A stretch of DNA of 64,000 bases. Source: Basidiobolus meristosporus CBS 931.73 (taxonomy: Eukaryota > Basidiobolomycota > Basidiobolomycetes > Basidiobolales > Basidiobolaceae). The notes under the pieces are model-generated. The model did not search any database. It saw only the letters and a list, made by a program, of their open reading frames with translations, and was not told the DNA's origin. Shown piece after piece: positions 1-12,246 of the stretch; position 1 is the first letter of the stretch, and the number at the start of each line of letters is the position of its first letter. The translations under genes and the position numbers were made by a program. Where the stretch lies: positions 1 through 64,000 of the forward strand of contig MCFE01000216.1 of the NCBI GenBank assembly GCA_002104905.1, given 5' to 3'.

Positions 1-1275
1 CACTGCCAGATCCTTCACTGCTACTTTGACTGAGTGCTTCTTTGATTGAGCTATGGTTTTTCCTTGATAATTGCTGCATTCATACAACTGTGTAAGCCTG
101 CTTGTCCCTTTCTGGCACTCTCCTGCCTACCTCAAATTTCCCTGCTAATTGATTGAAGCTTTCAACCCTGCTGGTTACAAGCCCTTGACAAAGCCACTGG
201 TTTTTAGCCATGGCACCCTTGTATGTCTGCATTTGCCAGTTTCAGCTATTCTTGAGATACTTCTTTAACATATGAATGCTGGTACAAAATTCATTTGCTT
301 GCTTGAGTCCAGGATGATGCTCATGAATCAAGCACCTTCTGCCTGGTGTTGAGTGCATGATGGTCCCATGGTATGCTGGCCTTGAGGTGATGCAGTGCTA
401 GACATCTTGTAGACTCTTGAATATTAGTCCATTCTTCCCCATTGAACTTGACAACTTCACATATCATCAATTTCTTTTGATTTTTAGGCTTTGGTATAAA
501 CACCACAGTCTCTCCCTCCCATGCTGTGATAGGTCTTCTATGAGCTTTATCTTTGGGAACTGTTGTTGTGCTTCAAAAACTACACAGTGCTTCTTGGCTG
601 TGAAATTGAACTATCTGAGTTCCTTCTTTGCAGTCAAGATAATGCATTCTCAACCTGGGATATCAGTTGCTCTATATGTACTATCTGCTCATCCTGACTC
701 TGGACTATTCATTAATTTCTCCAGGCCATATCCTATCAGCCACTGCACCTAATTGCCTCATTAATGCTTTAGTATGAGGTGACAACATACTTGATATTAT
801 GGGTAGTGGTGATGTTCTGACTGTCATTTACTGGCCTTCTACTGGAGGTCCTGAACTTGCAACATTCTCATCTGCTTAAGTACTTTGGTCAGCTTGCAGC
901 TCTGCAGAGATTCACATATGCCTACTTGACTGAGAACCTGAGCAGTCCACAGTATTACCTTCAGTGGGCACACTGTCAACATGAGCATTTTTGGATGTAG
1001 CCCTACTTGTGGCACTCAATGTCAAAGAAAGTTGCTGTCCAACTATTTTTCTGCTATTGTTTGCAATGGGGTTTGGTTGTGTAACAGTCAATTTTGCTTT
1101 ATTTTTTGGCAGCATATATTTGGAAGAGAGTAATACTAAGTGGGAAATAGTACTACATATATGTGTGTATATGGTGCCACAGCTTTATATATGATAATTA
1201 TTATGGTAGGTCATCTTTAAACATTACACTCATGTAGGTGCAATTTTTGAAATGCAAGACTGTCTTGAAATCACA
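1..1275 (-). pseudogene. decayed gene of unidentified repeat family, copy A
   Basis: Read on the minus strand, an ATG at 1113-1115 opens a 67-codon stretch beginning MLPKNKAK, rich in Ser, Thr and Asn. It continues through stops and frameshifts to about position 1. A better preserved 61-codon piece lies at 321-506 and contains the motif FIPKPKNQKK. The whole stretch is a direct, diverged repeat of about 17264-18575, which has the same order of motifs. The part nearest position 1 is one unit of a roughly 210-bp coding repeat (consensus starts AKNQWL and ends EALSQSS). I do not recognise the protein. The multicopy state and position among transposons suggest a mobile-element gene, but no transposase or retroviral motif is visible. 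It runs off the left edge. Confidence 0.45.
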
Positions 1276-1412
1276 TACGTGATGATCAAAAAGTGATATA
1301 ATAGCACTACTTGATCAGTGTCAAGCTGTATGCCCATGGACAGCACTACCTTGATTCATCACTATAAGAGAAGGGAAAAAAACCATGTGGTTATTGTAAG
1401 AAGCTACTCAAC

Positions 1413-1854
1413 GTTGTGGTGGTGTATAGGTCCAAGGGAGAGATATGTCCAACACTTCTCAAGTGTTTTGTGTGTGGGGTGTTCACTGGGTGCAATAACC
1501 TCTGGCAAAAGCTTGCTAGGAATACTTGGGTTCTGTCTCTAATCTAATGTGAAGGGGAATAAAGCCACAAGCTTGTCAAGGGAAAACTATTGAGCTACAA
1601 TCCCCAACTTAGTTGGCGTCTTAACAAAAGTATGTGCTGGGTTCAGCGTCCTTTGAGATGACAATGTACTAAAGCTTCCAAAGTCAAAACAACTGTAAAC
1701 TCCACCAGCAGGGACTTGATAAGAATGCAGCTGTGGTCAATAGTTACAAAGACAGAAAAGTATTTTTGCCTGTACAAGAACAAACTTGGGAAAGAATCAA
1801 ATATAATAAAAGATACCTACTCTGAGTATTCCTCACAAGTAGTGCCTCCAAGGT
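1413..1854 (-). repeat. 440-bp dispersed repeat, inverted copy of 16523-16963
   Basis: This block matches the reverse complement of 16523-16963 almost base for base, with only scattered differences such as ggcgtc for ggtgtc. Both ends are sharp: on the right it stops at CCTCCAAGGT, where copia-1 pol begins. Its last part supplies the artefactual N-terminus (starting MIRMQLWS) of the copia-1 open frame. On the minus strand it contains TTGTAGCTCAAT followed about 30 bases later by TTTATTCCCC, which recalls tRNA A and B boxes, so a tRNA-derived SINE-like part is possible but weakly supported. Confidence 0.7.
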
Positions 1855-4800
1855 TCAGCAACTTAAAGACTATTCCTGTAAGAAAGGTTTATCTGGGAGA
1901 TAACTCTGCATTGGAAGCTACCGCCAGTGGGTCTATACAACTAAATATGAGTGATAACTCAGGGGCAACAACAGCAAAACTGACTGACGTACTCTATGTA
2001 CCTGGAATAGCTAAGAACCTACTCTCAGTCAGTAAAGCAACTACTCAGGGACTGAAATTTGTTTTTACTAAGCTGAGCTGCTCAATATTGAGTGAAAATG
2101 GACAAAAATTAGCTTTGGGAATCAGAGATCACAATATATACAGGTTACAATGCAAGATCATTGTACCTGAGTATGTCAACATTGCTGAAACTGATGAAAC
2201 CAACTGGGAGATGTGGCATAGGAGGCTAGGAAACATAGGGGAACAGATAATGAGCCAATTGGTGAAAAATCAGCTTGTTTTGGGCCTAAAATACTCAATT
2301 CCAATCAAATTGAATGTTTGTAAGGGATGTGCATATGGCAAACAAGCTAGGCAACGTTTCAAGAGCTCAGAAGGCATCAATACCACCGAAATATTGGCTA
2401 TTGTACACTCAGACATATGTGGCCCCATGAGAACACTGTCCTTTGGAGCCAAGAGATACTTTATGACGTTTATTGATGACAAGACAAGATATACATGGGT
2501 GTACTTCCTCAAAACAAAGGATGAAGCTTTAGAGACGTTTTAGCACTTCAAGAACATGGCATAAACACAAACTGGGTGTAAATTGAAGGTACTACAAAGT
2601 GACAATGGAGGAGAATACTGCTCAAAGGAGTTTGCAAAATACTGCTTGTCTACTGGTATACTTCAACAGACCACAGTTCCTGATACTCCACAGCAAAATG
2701 GAGTAGCAGAACGTGCAAATAGAACAATAGTGGAGATGGGAAGATATATGCTACATAATAAGGGAATGGACTACAAGTCTTGGGCTGAATCTGTTGCTAC
2801 CGCTGTATACATCAAGAACAGATGCCCAACAACAGCACTACATGATTCTACACCCTTTGAAGCATATACAGCCAAAAAACCAGATCTCCAGCACCTCAGG
2901 ATCTTTGGCAGTGATGTTTTTTATCACATCCCTGACAAAAAGCGCTCAAAGTTGGAACCAAAGAGTAGAAAAGGGATATTCCTTGGGTATTGTGAAGATA
3001 CTAAAGGGTATAGAGTGTATGATGGCAAAATACAGAAGCTGATCAAGAGCAGGGACGTTTTATTTGAGGAGATTTCAGATCAGAAAGCCACGGAAATCAT
3101 TGGCCAGCTGCCTGATGATGCAATCAACACAAATGAAGAAGATACGTACCAAATCCAGCCAGAGATGGAAGATACTTCTACCAGTTCTAGATCAGAACAG
3201 ATTATCCCAGTTAGGAGTTCTACCAGAATAAGAAATGCCCCTGGATCCTAGTGGCAGACATCCAATGATCATGAAGAAGCTTATCTTGCCTTATGTGCTG
3301 AACCTCAGAATTGGGAACAGGCAATGCAAGGTCCAGATGCTACTAAGTGGCAACAAGCCATGCAGGAGGAGTACCAATCACTGATCAAGGCAAAAATGTG
3401 GGAACTGGTAGATTTACCAAATGGGAGAAAGCTAATAGGATGTGGATGGGTCTACAAGATCAAGATAACCTCAAATGGTGCCGTTGATAAGTACAAGGCT
3501 AGATTGGTAGCTAAAGGCTATTCCCAGATCCAGGGACTAGTCTTTAAGGAAACATTTGCTCCAGTTGGCAAGTTTAACTCTATTAGGACAGTTCTAGCCC
3601 TGGCAGCTGTACACAGTCTAGATCTACACCAAATGGACATCAAAACAGCCTTTCTAAATGAAGATTTGCAAGAAACTGTATATATGGAGCAACCAGAAGG
3701 TCTTACCGATCCAAAAAGCCCCCATAAGGTGTGCAAACTTAGAAAATTGTTGTATGGGCTTAAGCAGGCACCCAGAGCATGGTATAACAAGATTGACACA
3801 TATCTAGAGGAAATTGGGTTCTCTCGTAGCACTGCAGATCACAGTATATATGTGAAACAGCTCAAAAAGGGTGTGCTCATCCTAGTTCTTTATGTGGACG
3901 ACCTAATTATAGCTACAAGTGATCAAGAGGCACTTAAACAGACAAAATCAGATCTCTTCAGCAAGTTTGAGATGAAAGATCTTGGAAAATTGAGCTATTT
4001 TCTTAGAATTGAGGTCAAATTTGACATACCTACGCAGAAAATTGTGCTGAATCAGTCTAAGTACATCAGGGACATTCTTAGACGCTTCAAAATGGAAAAT
4101 TGCAAGCCTGCAGCAACCCCTATGGACAATAACCTGAAATTAAGCAAATCTCAGCCAGTTATAGATGAAAACGGCTCAAATATGGACCAAAACTTTCCCT
4201 ATCAATCAATGGTTGGTAGCCTAATGTACTTGATGGTGTCTACACGTCCAGATATTGCAGTAGCAGTTGGAATAGTCAGTCAACTCATGCAGAATTATGG
4301 ATCAGATCAAATTGCAGCAGTTAAGCGGATTGTCAGATATCTACAAGGTACCATAAATATGGTATTGGAATACTCTGGAGCAGCTAATAGGCAAATATTT
4401 GATGGTTATAGTGATTCAGATTGGGGTAGGGATCTGATTGACAGATGCTCTACCACAGGCTATGTATTTCTTTATGCTGGTGCAGCTATTACTTGGAATT
4501 GCAAGAAACAACCAACTGTGGCACTATCTATAACTGAAGCCAAATATATGGCTGCATGTCAAGCAACTAAGGAGGCTATATGGCTACAAAAATTATTCAA
4601 AGACTTAGGTTTTAATTCAGGTGAACCAACATGTATTTACAAGGATAATCAAAGTTGTATTTCATTAGCTAGAAATCCTACTAATCATGCCAGAACTAAG
4701 CACATTGATATACAGCATCACTTTGTGAGGGAAGCTGTAGAAAATAACTTAGTGGAGCTGGTTTACTGCCCAACTGACAAAATGGTGGCAGACATATTGA

Positions 4801-4883
4801 CAAAACCACTAGCTAGGCCACAGTTTGAGATCCTTAGAGAGAAATTGGGATTAAGAAATTATTTAGTTGAGGGGGAGTGTTGA
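1855..4883 (+). pseudogene. copia-1: 5'-truncated Ty1/copia pol
   Basis: One reading frame runs the whole length and encodes the end of the protease region, integrase, reverse transcriptase and RNase H of a Ty1/copia element. Visible parts are the integrase HHCC finger (MWHRRLGN, then CKGCAYGK), catalytic blocks VHSDICGP, SDNGGEY and TPQQNGVAE, RT blocks YKARLVAKGYSQ and MDIKTAFLN, the YVDD box near 3889, and RNase H (SDSDWGRD, then KHIDIQHHFV). Three nonsense codons break it: TAG 2541, TAA 2562 and TAG 3249, with no frameshift. Gag and the protease active site are missing; the left junction at about 1854 joins an unrelated repeat. The frame closes inside the LTR. Dead, but among the best preserved copies here. 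Confidence 0.9.
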
Positions 4884-5150
4884 AATATTGAACTATTTGG
4901 TATCATTCAGCAGCTAAAAATTTACTTAACAATTCTAGGCTAGTCTTAGTCACTGTAGGACTCATTTACTGCCTTAACTTTGCCACTTTCTCCAGATATA
5001 TGATCTTATGATTATTCCCCTATAGTCAGGATCAAATTAGCACTATTAGCAAACATTATGTACTAACCCTGAAACTGTTACAGAATGCTCCTGAATATTG
5101 AGAAACACTCCCTACTTAGTGTTGCAGCTGTATTACTTCTACAAAGGTAT
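4869..5150 (+). repeat. copia-1 polypurine tract and 3' LTR (right end uncertain)
   Basis: A polypurine tract GAGGGGGAG (4869-4877) directly precedes TGTTGAAATATTGAAC, the expected start of a 3' LTR at 4878. This LTR is unrelated to the TGTTGTAAAAATT LTRs of the other copia elements, so copia-1 is a separate lineage. No second copy exists in the window, so the right end cannot be fixed; it may end with TTCTACA near 5143. From about 5156 the sequence is already copia-2 gag. Confidence 0.6.
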
Positions 5151-5155
5151 AAGTA

Positions 5156-8100
5156 AGAGAATCAAGTGCAAATAAGCAGGAAGAAGAAAATGCTTTAATA
5201 AGCAATGATAACCAACAAAGGAGGTACTCAAAACCCAAAACCCTACAAAGGCAACAGCAACCTATTTTGTAACTACTGCAAAAGGAAAGGACACACATCA
5301 GACCGGTGACTCAAAATGAAAGATAAACAGCAAAAGAAGCCTGAATATGAAAATGCTGCAACAACTGAAGATAGACTATTCATATCTGCACTAAATATGA
5401 CCACAAACAAGGATTCTCAGATGTGGTATATTGACTCTGGAGCATCTCAACACTTTACACACCAAAAAGAACTTTTTACCCAATATCAAGAAATTCCTAT
5501 TAAGAAGGTTTTCATGGGTGATGATAGAACACTTGATGCAGTGGGAGAAGGGACTATCCAAGTAAACCTACGAAGCAGTGAAGGAAGCCATATGCTTACT
5601 TTCAAAGAAGTACTCTATGTACTAGAAATAGCCAAGAACCTACCATCAATAAGCAAGGCTACTGCAGACGGACTCAGTTTCAGCTTGGACAAATCTGGAT
5701 GCAGGATCACCAATCAAAATGGTGCCCATATTGTTTTGGGTATCAGCGATCAGAATCTATACAAGTTGACTTATATTCCATCATATTTGGAAGCCAATAT
5801 AAGTAACTTAAATGAAGAAACACAAATACTTTGGCACAGGAGATTTGGGCACATCAATGTTGATTATTTATGCAAAATGATCAAAGATCAGCTAATTTCT
5901 GGGGTAACAATTGATCCCCCAGCTGATTTGGTGCACTGTGAAGCCTGCATATATGGGAAACAAGCCAGACAACAGTTCAAGAGCTCTGGGCTAATCAAAA
6001 CTAAGAAAAAATTAGATCTAATTCACTCAGATCTGTGTGGACCTTTACAAAATTTATCCTTAGGTGGGATGAAGTATTTAATCACTTTTATTGATGATTA
6101 TTCAAGATACACATGGATCTACTTCATGGAGAGAAAGGAAGAGGCTCTGTCTAAGTTTAGGGAGTTTAAAGTCATGGTGGAGAGAGAAACCTATGAAAAA
6201 ATCAGGAAAATACGCTCTGAGAATGGTGGAGATTATACCTCAAAACTCTTCATCCACTTCTGCAAAATTCATGGGATAAAGCAAGAGACTACTGTACCAT
6301 ACTCCCCACAGAAAAATGGAGTAGCAGAATATGCTAACAGATCAATAATTGATATGGCAAGATCTATGATCCATGATCAAAAATTATCCTACAATATTTG
6401 TGCAGAATCAGTTGCCACTGCCATATACTTCAAAAATAGGAGCTATAGCAGAATAACTTGTGATTCTACTCCATTTGAAGCATGGTATGGATACCAACCA
6501 AGTGCAGAACATCTAAGAATATTTGGGTGTACAGCATATGCCAAGAAACTGCCTAGAAATCAGTCAAAATTTGAGCCAAAAAGTGTAAAATGCATATTTT
6601 TGGGCCACTGCAATGAGAGTAAGGCATACAGATTCTACAATACCAAAGCAAAGAAGCTAATCAAGTCCAGGGATGCTTTGTTTGATGAAAATTCAAAATT
6701 TTCACAAAAAACAGCATCAGATGATCACAAAAATATGATCTCAAATCCACCAATTGTCAGGATTGAATCAGTGCAAAACAATGAAGATTTTTTCACTCCA
6801 GAGGACTCTACGACTGTGGTTCAGCCAGAATCAAGTGCCCAGGAATATCCCAGAAGTGATCATTCCAGTATCAAATGCCCAGAGATCCAATTGGGCAAGA
6901 AATGGCCCAAATTACTATATAAATGTGAATACAAACTTAGCCTATGCCTATTCAGTCCATATTGATGAACCCCAGACTGTAAAAGAGGCCCTATATAGCC
7001 CTCAGACAAAGTTTTGGAGATCTGCAATGACTGAGGAATATCAGGCCCTGATAAAATATCAATCTTGGGACTTTGTCAAATTACCAATCAACCAAAATTC
7101 TATTGGATGCAGATGGGTCTTCAAGACAAAATACAAGGCTGATGGTACAATTGAAAGATACAAAGCAATACTTGTAGCCAAAGGATACTCTCAAACAAAA
7201 GGACTTGACTATACTGAGACCTTTGCACTGGTAGCCAAGTTTAATTCCATCAGATTAATGTTGGCTATTGGAGCCAAATTTAAGTTTTTTATTGATCAAA
7301 TGGATGTAAAAACTGCATTTTTGAATCAAGAACTTGATGAGGATTTGCATATGGACCAGCCTGATGGGTTTATTGACCAAGATAGCCCCCATTTGGTCTG
7401 CAAGCTTAAAAAGTCTCTACATGGTCTCAAACAATAACCAAGAGCCTGGAATTGCAAGATAGATTCTTATTTGGAATCTTTGAGTTTTACAAGGAGCAAT
7501 GCTGACTATAGCATATACTATAAGCAAGATAGAGCAAATCCAGTTTTATTAGCTCTATATGTGGATGATCTTATTATAGCCACCAATAACCTAGAAACAT
7601 TGGAGGAGACAAATCCAGCCTTTCTAAGGAGTTCAAGATGTCCAATCTAGGAGAACTCAGATACTACTTAGGGATTAAGTTCTCCTTAGACAGAAGTACC
7701 CAGACTATCACCCTAAGCCAAGCAAGGTATATTCAAGATATACTAAAGAATGATAAAATGGAAGACTGTAAACCAGCAACTACCCCAATGGAGACAAACC
7801 TTAACTTAGTCAAAACTCAACCAAATCAAGAGAGCTTGATGCCATCTGAAAGCCCTGACTTTCCTTATCAATCTATGGTTGGCAGTCTGATGTATATCAT
7901 GCTTGGAACACGTCCAGATATCTCATATTCAGTAGGTGCTGTCAGACAACATAGTCAGAACTATGGATCTGATCATATTGCAGCAGTTAAGCGGATTTTT
8001 AGTTACCTAAAAGGAACTGCTGATATCTGCTTGAGATACACTTATAAGGATTCAGAACAGGATCTTGTGGGATACTCTGATGCTGATTGGGGACAAAATT

Positions 8101-8536
8101 TGCATGACAGAAGATCCACCACAAGATACACCTTTCTTTACTGCAAAGGAGCAATTTCATGGAACTCAAGAATGCAACCAACCATATCACTTTCTACCAC
8201 AGAGGCAGAGTATATGACAGCCTGTGAAGCTACAAAAGAAGCAATGTGGTTTAGAAAGCTTTCTGAAGATTTAGGCCTATGTCAAAAAATGCCTATTACT
8301 TTATTTCACAATAATCAAGGATGTATACAATTTGGTAGAAATCCAACTTTGCATGCTAGGACCAAGCACATAGATATTAGACATCATTTCATACATGAAG
8401 CTATAGAGAATAACTTAGTTAGCTTAGTTTACTGTCCTATAGATGAAATGATTGCAGACATATTAACAAACCATTAGCTAGAGACAAGTTTGAATATCTT
8501 AGGTCAAAATTAGGACTAGTCAGTGTGAACATTTAG
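5156..8536 (+). pseudogene. copia-2: 5'-truncated gag-pol
   Basis: The relic starts in the last part of gag, just before the zinc knuckle, whose final Cys codon has become TGA (5307-5309). Pol follows in the same frame: protease WYIDSGAS, integrase finger WHRRFGH with CEACIYGK, DLIHSDLCGP, RT with YVDD near 7559, and RNase H. Lesions are a frameshift near 6835, TAA at 7435, a frameshift near 7610, and one near 8470. The second integrase Asp block reads SENGGDY where copia-1 and copia-3 have SDNGGEY, so a catalytic residue is also lost. It abuts the copia-1 LTR on the left and has no 5' LTR. Its 3' LTR at 8548 is split by a DNA transposon. Confidence 0.9.
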
Positions 8537-8547
8537 CTGAGTGGAAG

Positions 8548-8800
8548 TGTTGTAAAAATTGTATTTCCACCTAAATACTCACATAACTTAGTCACTTAGA
8601 TCATTACCTTCATATCCTAGAGAATACTGACCAAATATCTTGTTGGGATTTACTTAGAATATTTACCTAGGATATGAAAATTTGTTAAGTTGTCCAAACA
8701 GCCCCAAACTTTGCACACATGCTCTTGGGACCTTCCTTAACCTATTCTACATGTTTGTAATTCCAAGACCAGGTAAAAGTATAAATACTACTTTTAGATT
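8548..8800 (+). repeat. copia-2 3' LTR, left part (interrupted)
   Basis: The LTR begins TGTTGTAAAAATT after the purine-rich GAGTGGAAG and matches the first part of the complete LTRs at 22108-22455 and 30025-30372. It stops after TTTTAGATT, where the Harbinger-type transposon begins. The rest of the LTR resumes at 15337, so one LTR of about 330 bp is split by 6.5 kb of insertion. Confidence 0.9.
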
Positions 8801-8818
8801 AGACTTGTTCCATTGGAT

Positions 8819-8887
8819 AGTGCCACATAGTGCCAGCCTGTTTATGGTGCCGGATCAATCTGGCACTCTCCGGCACTATCTGGCACT
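8819..8887. promoter_or_regulatory. subterminal GTGCC/GGCAC repeats, likely transposase-binding sites
   Basis: Within 70 bp of the left terminus the core GTGCC or its complement GGCAC occurs about six times (three direct, then three inverted). Clusters of short subterminal motifs are usual transposase-binding sites. The right end has fewer matches (TGTGCCATAGTG near 15188), so function is inferred only. Confidence 0.4.
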
Positions 8888-9112
8888 ATAATTTCTACCA
8901 TGATGCCAGTAGTATGATACAGTTACTGGTGATTTAACTCAATCTTACTTATGTTGCTCAGAATAGTGCTTTCCTTGCTTTATTTACTCTTCATAATGCT
9001 CCAGACACATTTCTCTCAGTGGATGTCTTCTTGTATGAACATACTGTGCATTAATAAGTATCTTAACTATTTTACCTATTCTGCTGTTTTCTCCTACATA
9101 TGACTTTCCTCT

Positions 9113-9847
9113 CTATTTACCTGCCAATATGCTGAATCTCTTCAGATATCCAAATGTGTGCTCTACCCTCACTCTGAAATGATTTAATATCTCATTGTAG
9201 AGCTTCTGCTTCCTGCTAAGTATACCATTCCTTGGCTTCCTACAAGCTGTAATACATCCTAATCTCTGACAATCCTCTCCTATATAGGCTAAGTTTGCCA
9301 TACATTTCTCCCCTCTACTGAATTCAGGATGATTCTCTACCCAGAGTGCTTTGTCATGCCTACTTCCAGCAAATGGCCCACTAAACCAGATGATGTTACC
9401 CTCAATGTCAGACAGTGCTTGAAACTTCACACAGTGTGCCTTGTACTTGCCAGAATAAAAGTGCCTCTGCCCTCTAGAAGGTCTGTTAATCCTCACTGGG
9501 AAGGTATCCAAAATACTCCTGATATGGAACCTGTTGCTGAACACTCTGGGATATGGAAGTCTATTGGAGCTTCTGAACCTAGTATTCCAAGCTTGCTCTA
9601 AGTCATTTGTACCCTCTGCAAGGTGGTTCTCCATTCCTGTCAGCTGGGAACAAAAGCTTCTTGGACTTTTGTTGCCATGGATGGTGGGATGAAATCTTGT
9701 AGGGCAATAGTTCTTGTAATAGCAGAGAAGCTTAACAAGGGATCTCCCTGAGTAGATTGGGGTTGATGGTCCACAGTACTTGGAATAGATCTCCTCTAGT
9801 GTGTGAACAGGAAATCCAGTGGTAGTGATGGGATTGATGAGATAAGA
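9113..9847 (-). CDS. Harbinger-type DDE transposase, unit 1 (last exon or truncated ORF)
   Basis: A 244-codon open stretch on the minus strand carries the features of DDE_Tnp_4 (IS5/PIF-Harbinger) transposases. A first acidic block (SILDTFPVRINRP) is followed by HFYSGKYKAHCVKFQAL, the second-Asp block FAGSRHDKALW, and the final catalytic Glu block RVRVEHTFGYLKRF near the C-terminus. These enzymes cut the terminal repeats and move the element. Upstream, an in-frame TAG (9848-9850) is preserved in both units and forms a possible splice acceptor (AAATAG), so an upstream exon encoding the DNA-binding N-terminus may exist; I could not place it with confidence. This unit has the complete C-terminus and is the better of the two. 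Confidence 0.75.
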   Translation of the reverse strand, partial: SYLINPITTTGFPVHTLEEIYSKYCGPSTPIYSGRSLVKLLCYYKNYCPTRFHPTIHGNKSPRSFCSQLTGMENHLAEGTNDLEQAWNTRFRSSNRLPYPRVFSNRFHIRSILDTFPVRINRPSRGQRHFYSGKYKAHCVKFQALSDIEGNIIWFSGPFAGSRHDKALWVENHPEFSRGEKCMANLAYIGEDCQRLGCITACRKPRNGILSRKQKLYNEILNHFRVRVEHTFGYLKRFSILAGK

Positions 9848-10496
9848 CTATTTAGATGAGTAAGTCATATTAAAATTGGTGGATGATTGTATGGAGGCAG
9901 TTTGAATTGATTTGGCATGATCTGCGTTATTTAACTGATTTTTAATACATTATGGTTAGATCTCCATCAATTGCCATGTATCCCATCATTATGTTGCAAA
10001 AATCATCCGCAAACAATGCCTTGGTACTTTTATTGATGCTTTAATCCTAGGTCTATAATCAAATAGGAAATCTGCAATTGATGTGATCTGACCCGTGTCA
10101 ACACAATCCAAGATGCATCATGCATAATATATGGAAAATTCAACAATCACATTAGTTTTCGTATATATGTCATATAAGACCAGGTTGATGCCAAAATACT
10201 GCTGTATAAGTATCCAAGTCTGTTGCTATGGTCTCCACACCAAGCCTCAACTCATCTTTAGTACAACCCAGACAAAACCCATCCCCCAGCTCACAAGCAC
10301 AGTCTGGACCGGAAAAGTCAATGTTGGATCTGTTCAAGTTCTTGCCATATGATTTAGTATGGCTGAAGTATCTATGATGAGCCTTCATACAGATATTTGG
10401 GCACTACTGATTAATCTAGCAGAACTAGATACCTCAGAGAGTTGACAAAGATGGAAGAATCTGAGTAGAAAGCTGTGGCATGAGTTCTACATCAAG

Positions 10497-11473
10497 ATGC
10501 CAGCTGATGTATGTAAAAAGATATATAACAAGACAAGCATTGAAATCAAGAATGAGCTGAGAGTGAGGGGATTTGTCAAAGAAGCTGCGTGGGAACAATT
10601 TTGCGCGCAATTTGCACAGTACAGGCTGGATGCATCTGTTTGTGCCTCAACTTTGGGAACCAAACAGATTTTGAATGAGTTTTTGCCTCAAATGACTAAT
10701 GTACTATGTGATATATTAGTAGAGCTAAGTGGCTTCCAAGAGCAATATACACAGGACTCATCCAGGCAACAGCTCTAAAGTATCAGACAGAGGGTAAGTG
10801 AATACCTTGAGGAATCAGATGGTGAGCTTCAGGAGGAAGAATACAGACCGCAAGCAACATTGTCCAGATTGCGCCAGCACGCCTTGCTGGATTCCCTACC
10901 ATCTCTTGCAACCACAGCGCACCAGCGCACGTCAGTCCAGACCACGCCACACCCTTTACCAGAACACCCCACATCAAGTCAACGCACGTTGAGTTATAGT
11001 GCGCGCTTCAGAGCAAAACTACAAGTACTTGCCAAACAGCTCATTTAGGCACAAGTCCATTGGAGCAGACCAAGTTGCGTCAACATGCAGCATCACATCA
11101 AACTCTGCCAAGGGCCATCTCAATGCATCAAGGCATGCCTGCGTGTGCTGTTTTGCCTGACCATCAGCAAGTTACTTCTGGTGGACTGACTGATGATGAC
11201 CAACATGAAGTGCCTCAACCACCAGAGCCCTTAGCAAGTAAAAGAACGCGTCAGCGTGTGGCACTACAGGCCGGTTCAGTTGGTTCAGTCAGAGCAATTC
11301 AGCGCGGCCAAGCTGCAGCATTGCACTCATCAACTAGGAGGCAAAATACTGACTACAAATACACAAGTAGCCTACATGATAGTCAGCTAGGAAGTAGTAT
11401 AGGTGTGCAAAGTGAGTCACTACCAAATGCTTCAGTTGTAATCCCTGTGAGAAAAAAACCCAGGAGAAGATGA
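10497..11473 (+). pseudogene. Harbinger accessory ORF, unit 1 (broken)
   Basis: This is the counterpart of 13595-14592. The first part (10497-10778, beginning MPADVCKK) ends at a TAA where the other unit has CAA, a single C-to-T change. The last part (11060-11473) is in another frame and is rich in Gln, Ser and Arg, with basic clusters ASKRTRQR and RKKPRRR at the C-terminus that resemble nuclear localisation signals. I see no Myb/SANT domain, which the second ORF of PIF/Harbinger elements usually carries. The product is unidentified. Confidence 0.5.
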
Positions 11474-11592
11474 TGAAATTACTTTGAATTGCTTACATTT
11501 GTAATGATCCCAATAACCCATTTTTTTGCAATCCAAATCAAGCCATTGCAAATCAGTGATCAGCAAATTTTTGTTATAAGTAATATCAAGGT

Positions 11593-11626
11593 TGTCTCAC
11601 ATGTGAGACAGAACCCCTATAAATAA
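11593..11626. promoter_or_regulatory. 18-bp perfect palindrome next to a TATA-like box, unit 1
   Basis: TGTCTCACATGTGAGACA (11593-11610) is a perfect 18-bp palindrome, followed 7 bases later by TATAAATAA. The arrangement recurs in unit 2 (palindrome 14713-14728, TATA-like box just after). Palindromic operator or protein-binding function is plausible but inferred from form only. It lies downstream of the accessory ORF, on the side of the right terminus. Confidence 0.35.
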
Positions 11627-12246
11627 ACACCCTGCATATATATACATCATCTGTAATACCAGTGCAGCTATTGGATCTGTTTTGCACCTACATGATTGCT
11701 TGCGTGCTAGCTATGACACCTTGTCCAATCACTAGGATCAGGGATTTACTTGCTCAATAGACAAAATGGGATATTTGATGGGGAATCAGGTAGCTTTTTC
11801 AGTAGTCAATGAGCCAACTGCGGGCTGCCAGCTTCAGGATACTTTGGACCAATTAACCACTGATATACCGTCCAATTGGAGTGAGGGTAACCAAAATGGT
11901 AAGTATCAGTGTAGTTTATCGTGTGATACACATTTATTTCCATTTACATCAAAGAAACATATCCAAATACCAGATTTTACCTGCCATTATAGCGGTATCC
12001 AATTGCGCACGTGATGCAAACATTACAAGTTGGCGCAATCATCCGTGCCAACCTCATTGTGTCAGATTGTGCCATAGTGTGCATTTGTCCCGCATAGTGC
12101 AAAATTGTCCATGAACAATCCTGCCTTCTGGTAGCTATAATTTTGCGCCCAATCATTCTTGACAACCACAGATTGCACCACGCGCCCTGGCACGGTACAA
12201 TGGAACAAGTCTATTCTGCTGTTTTCTCCTATATATGACTTTCCTC

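Noticed and set aside
1716-1854. N-terminus MIRMQLWS... as part of a copia-1 protein
   Set aside because: It belongs to the 440-bp repeat found independently at 16523-16963; fusion to pol is a breakpoint artefact.
2541-3251. Stop codon reassignment or readthrough explaining in-frame TAG/TAA in copia-1
   Set aside because: Host genes in the window end with TAA, TAG and TGA in normal positions, so the standard code applies.
9329-9601. 90-codon plus-strand ORF, repeated at 12463-12735
   Set aside because: It is the antisense shadow of the transposase coding strand.
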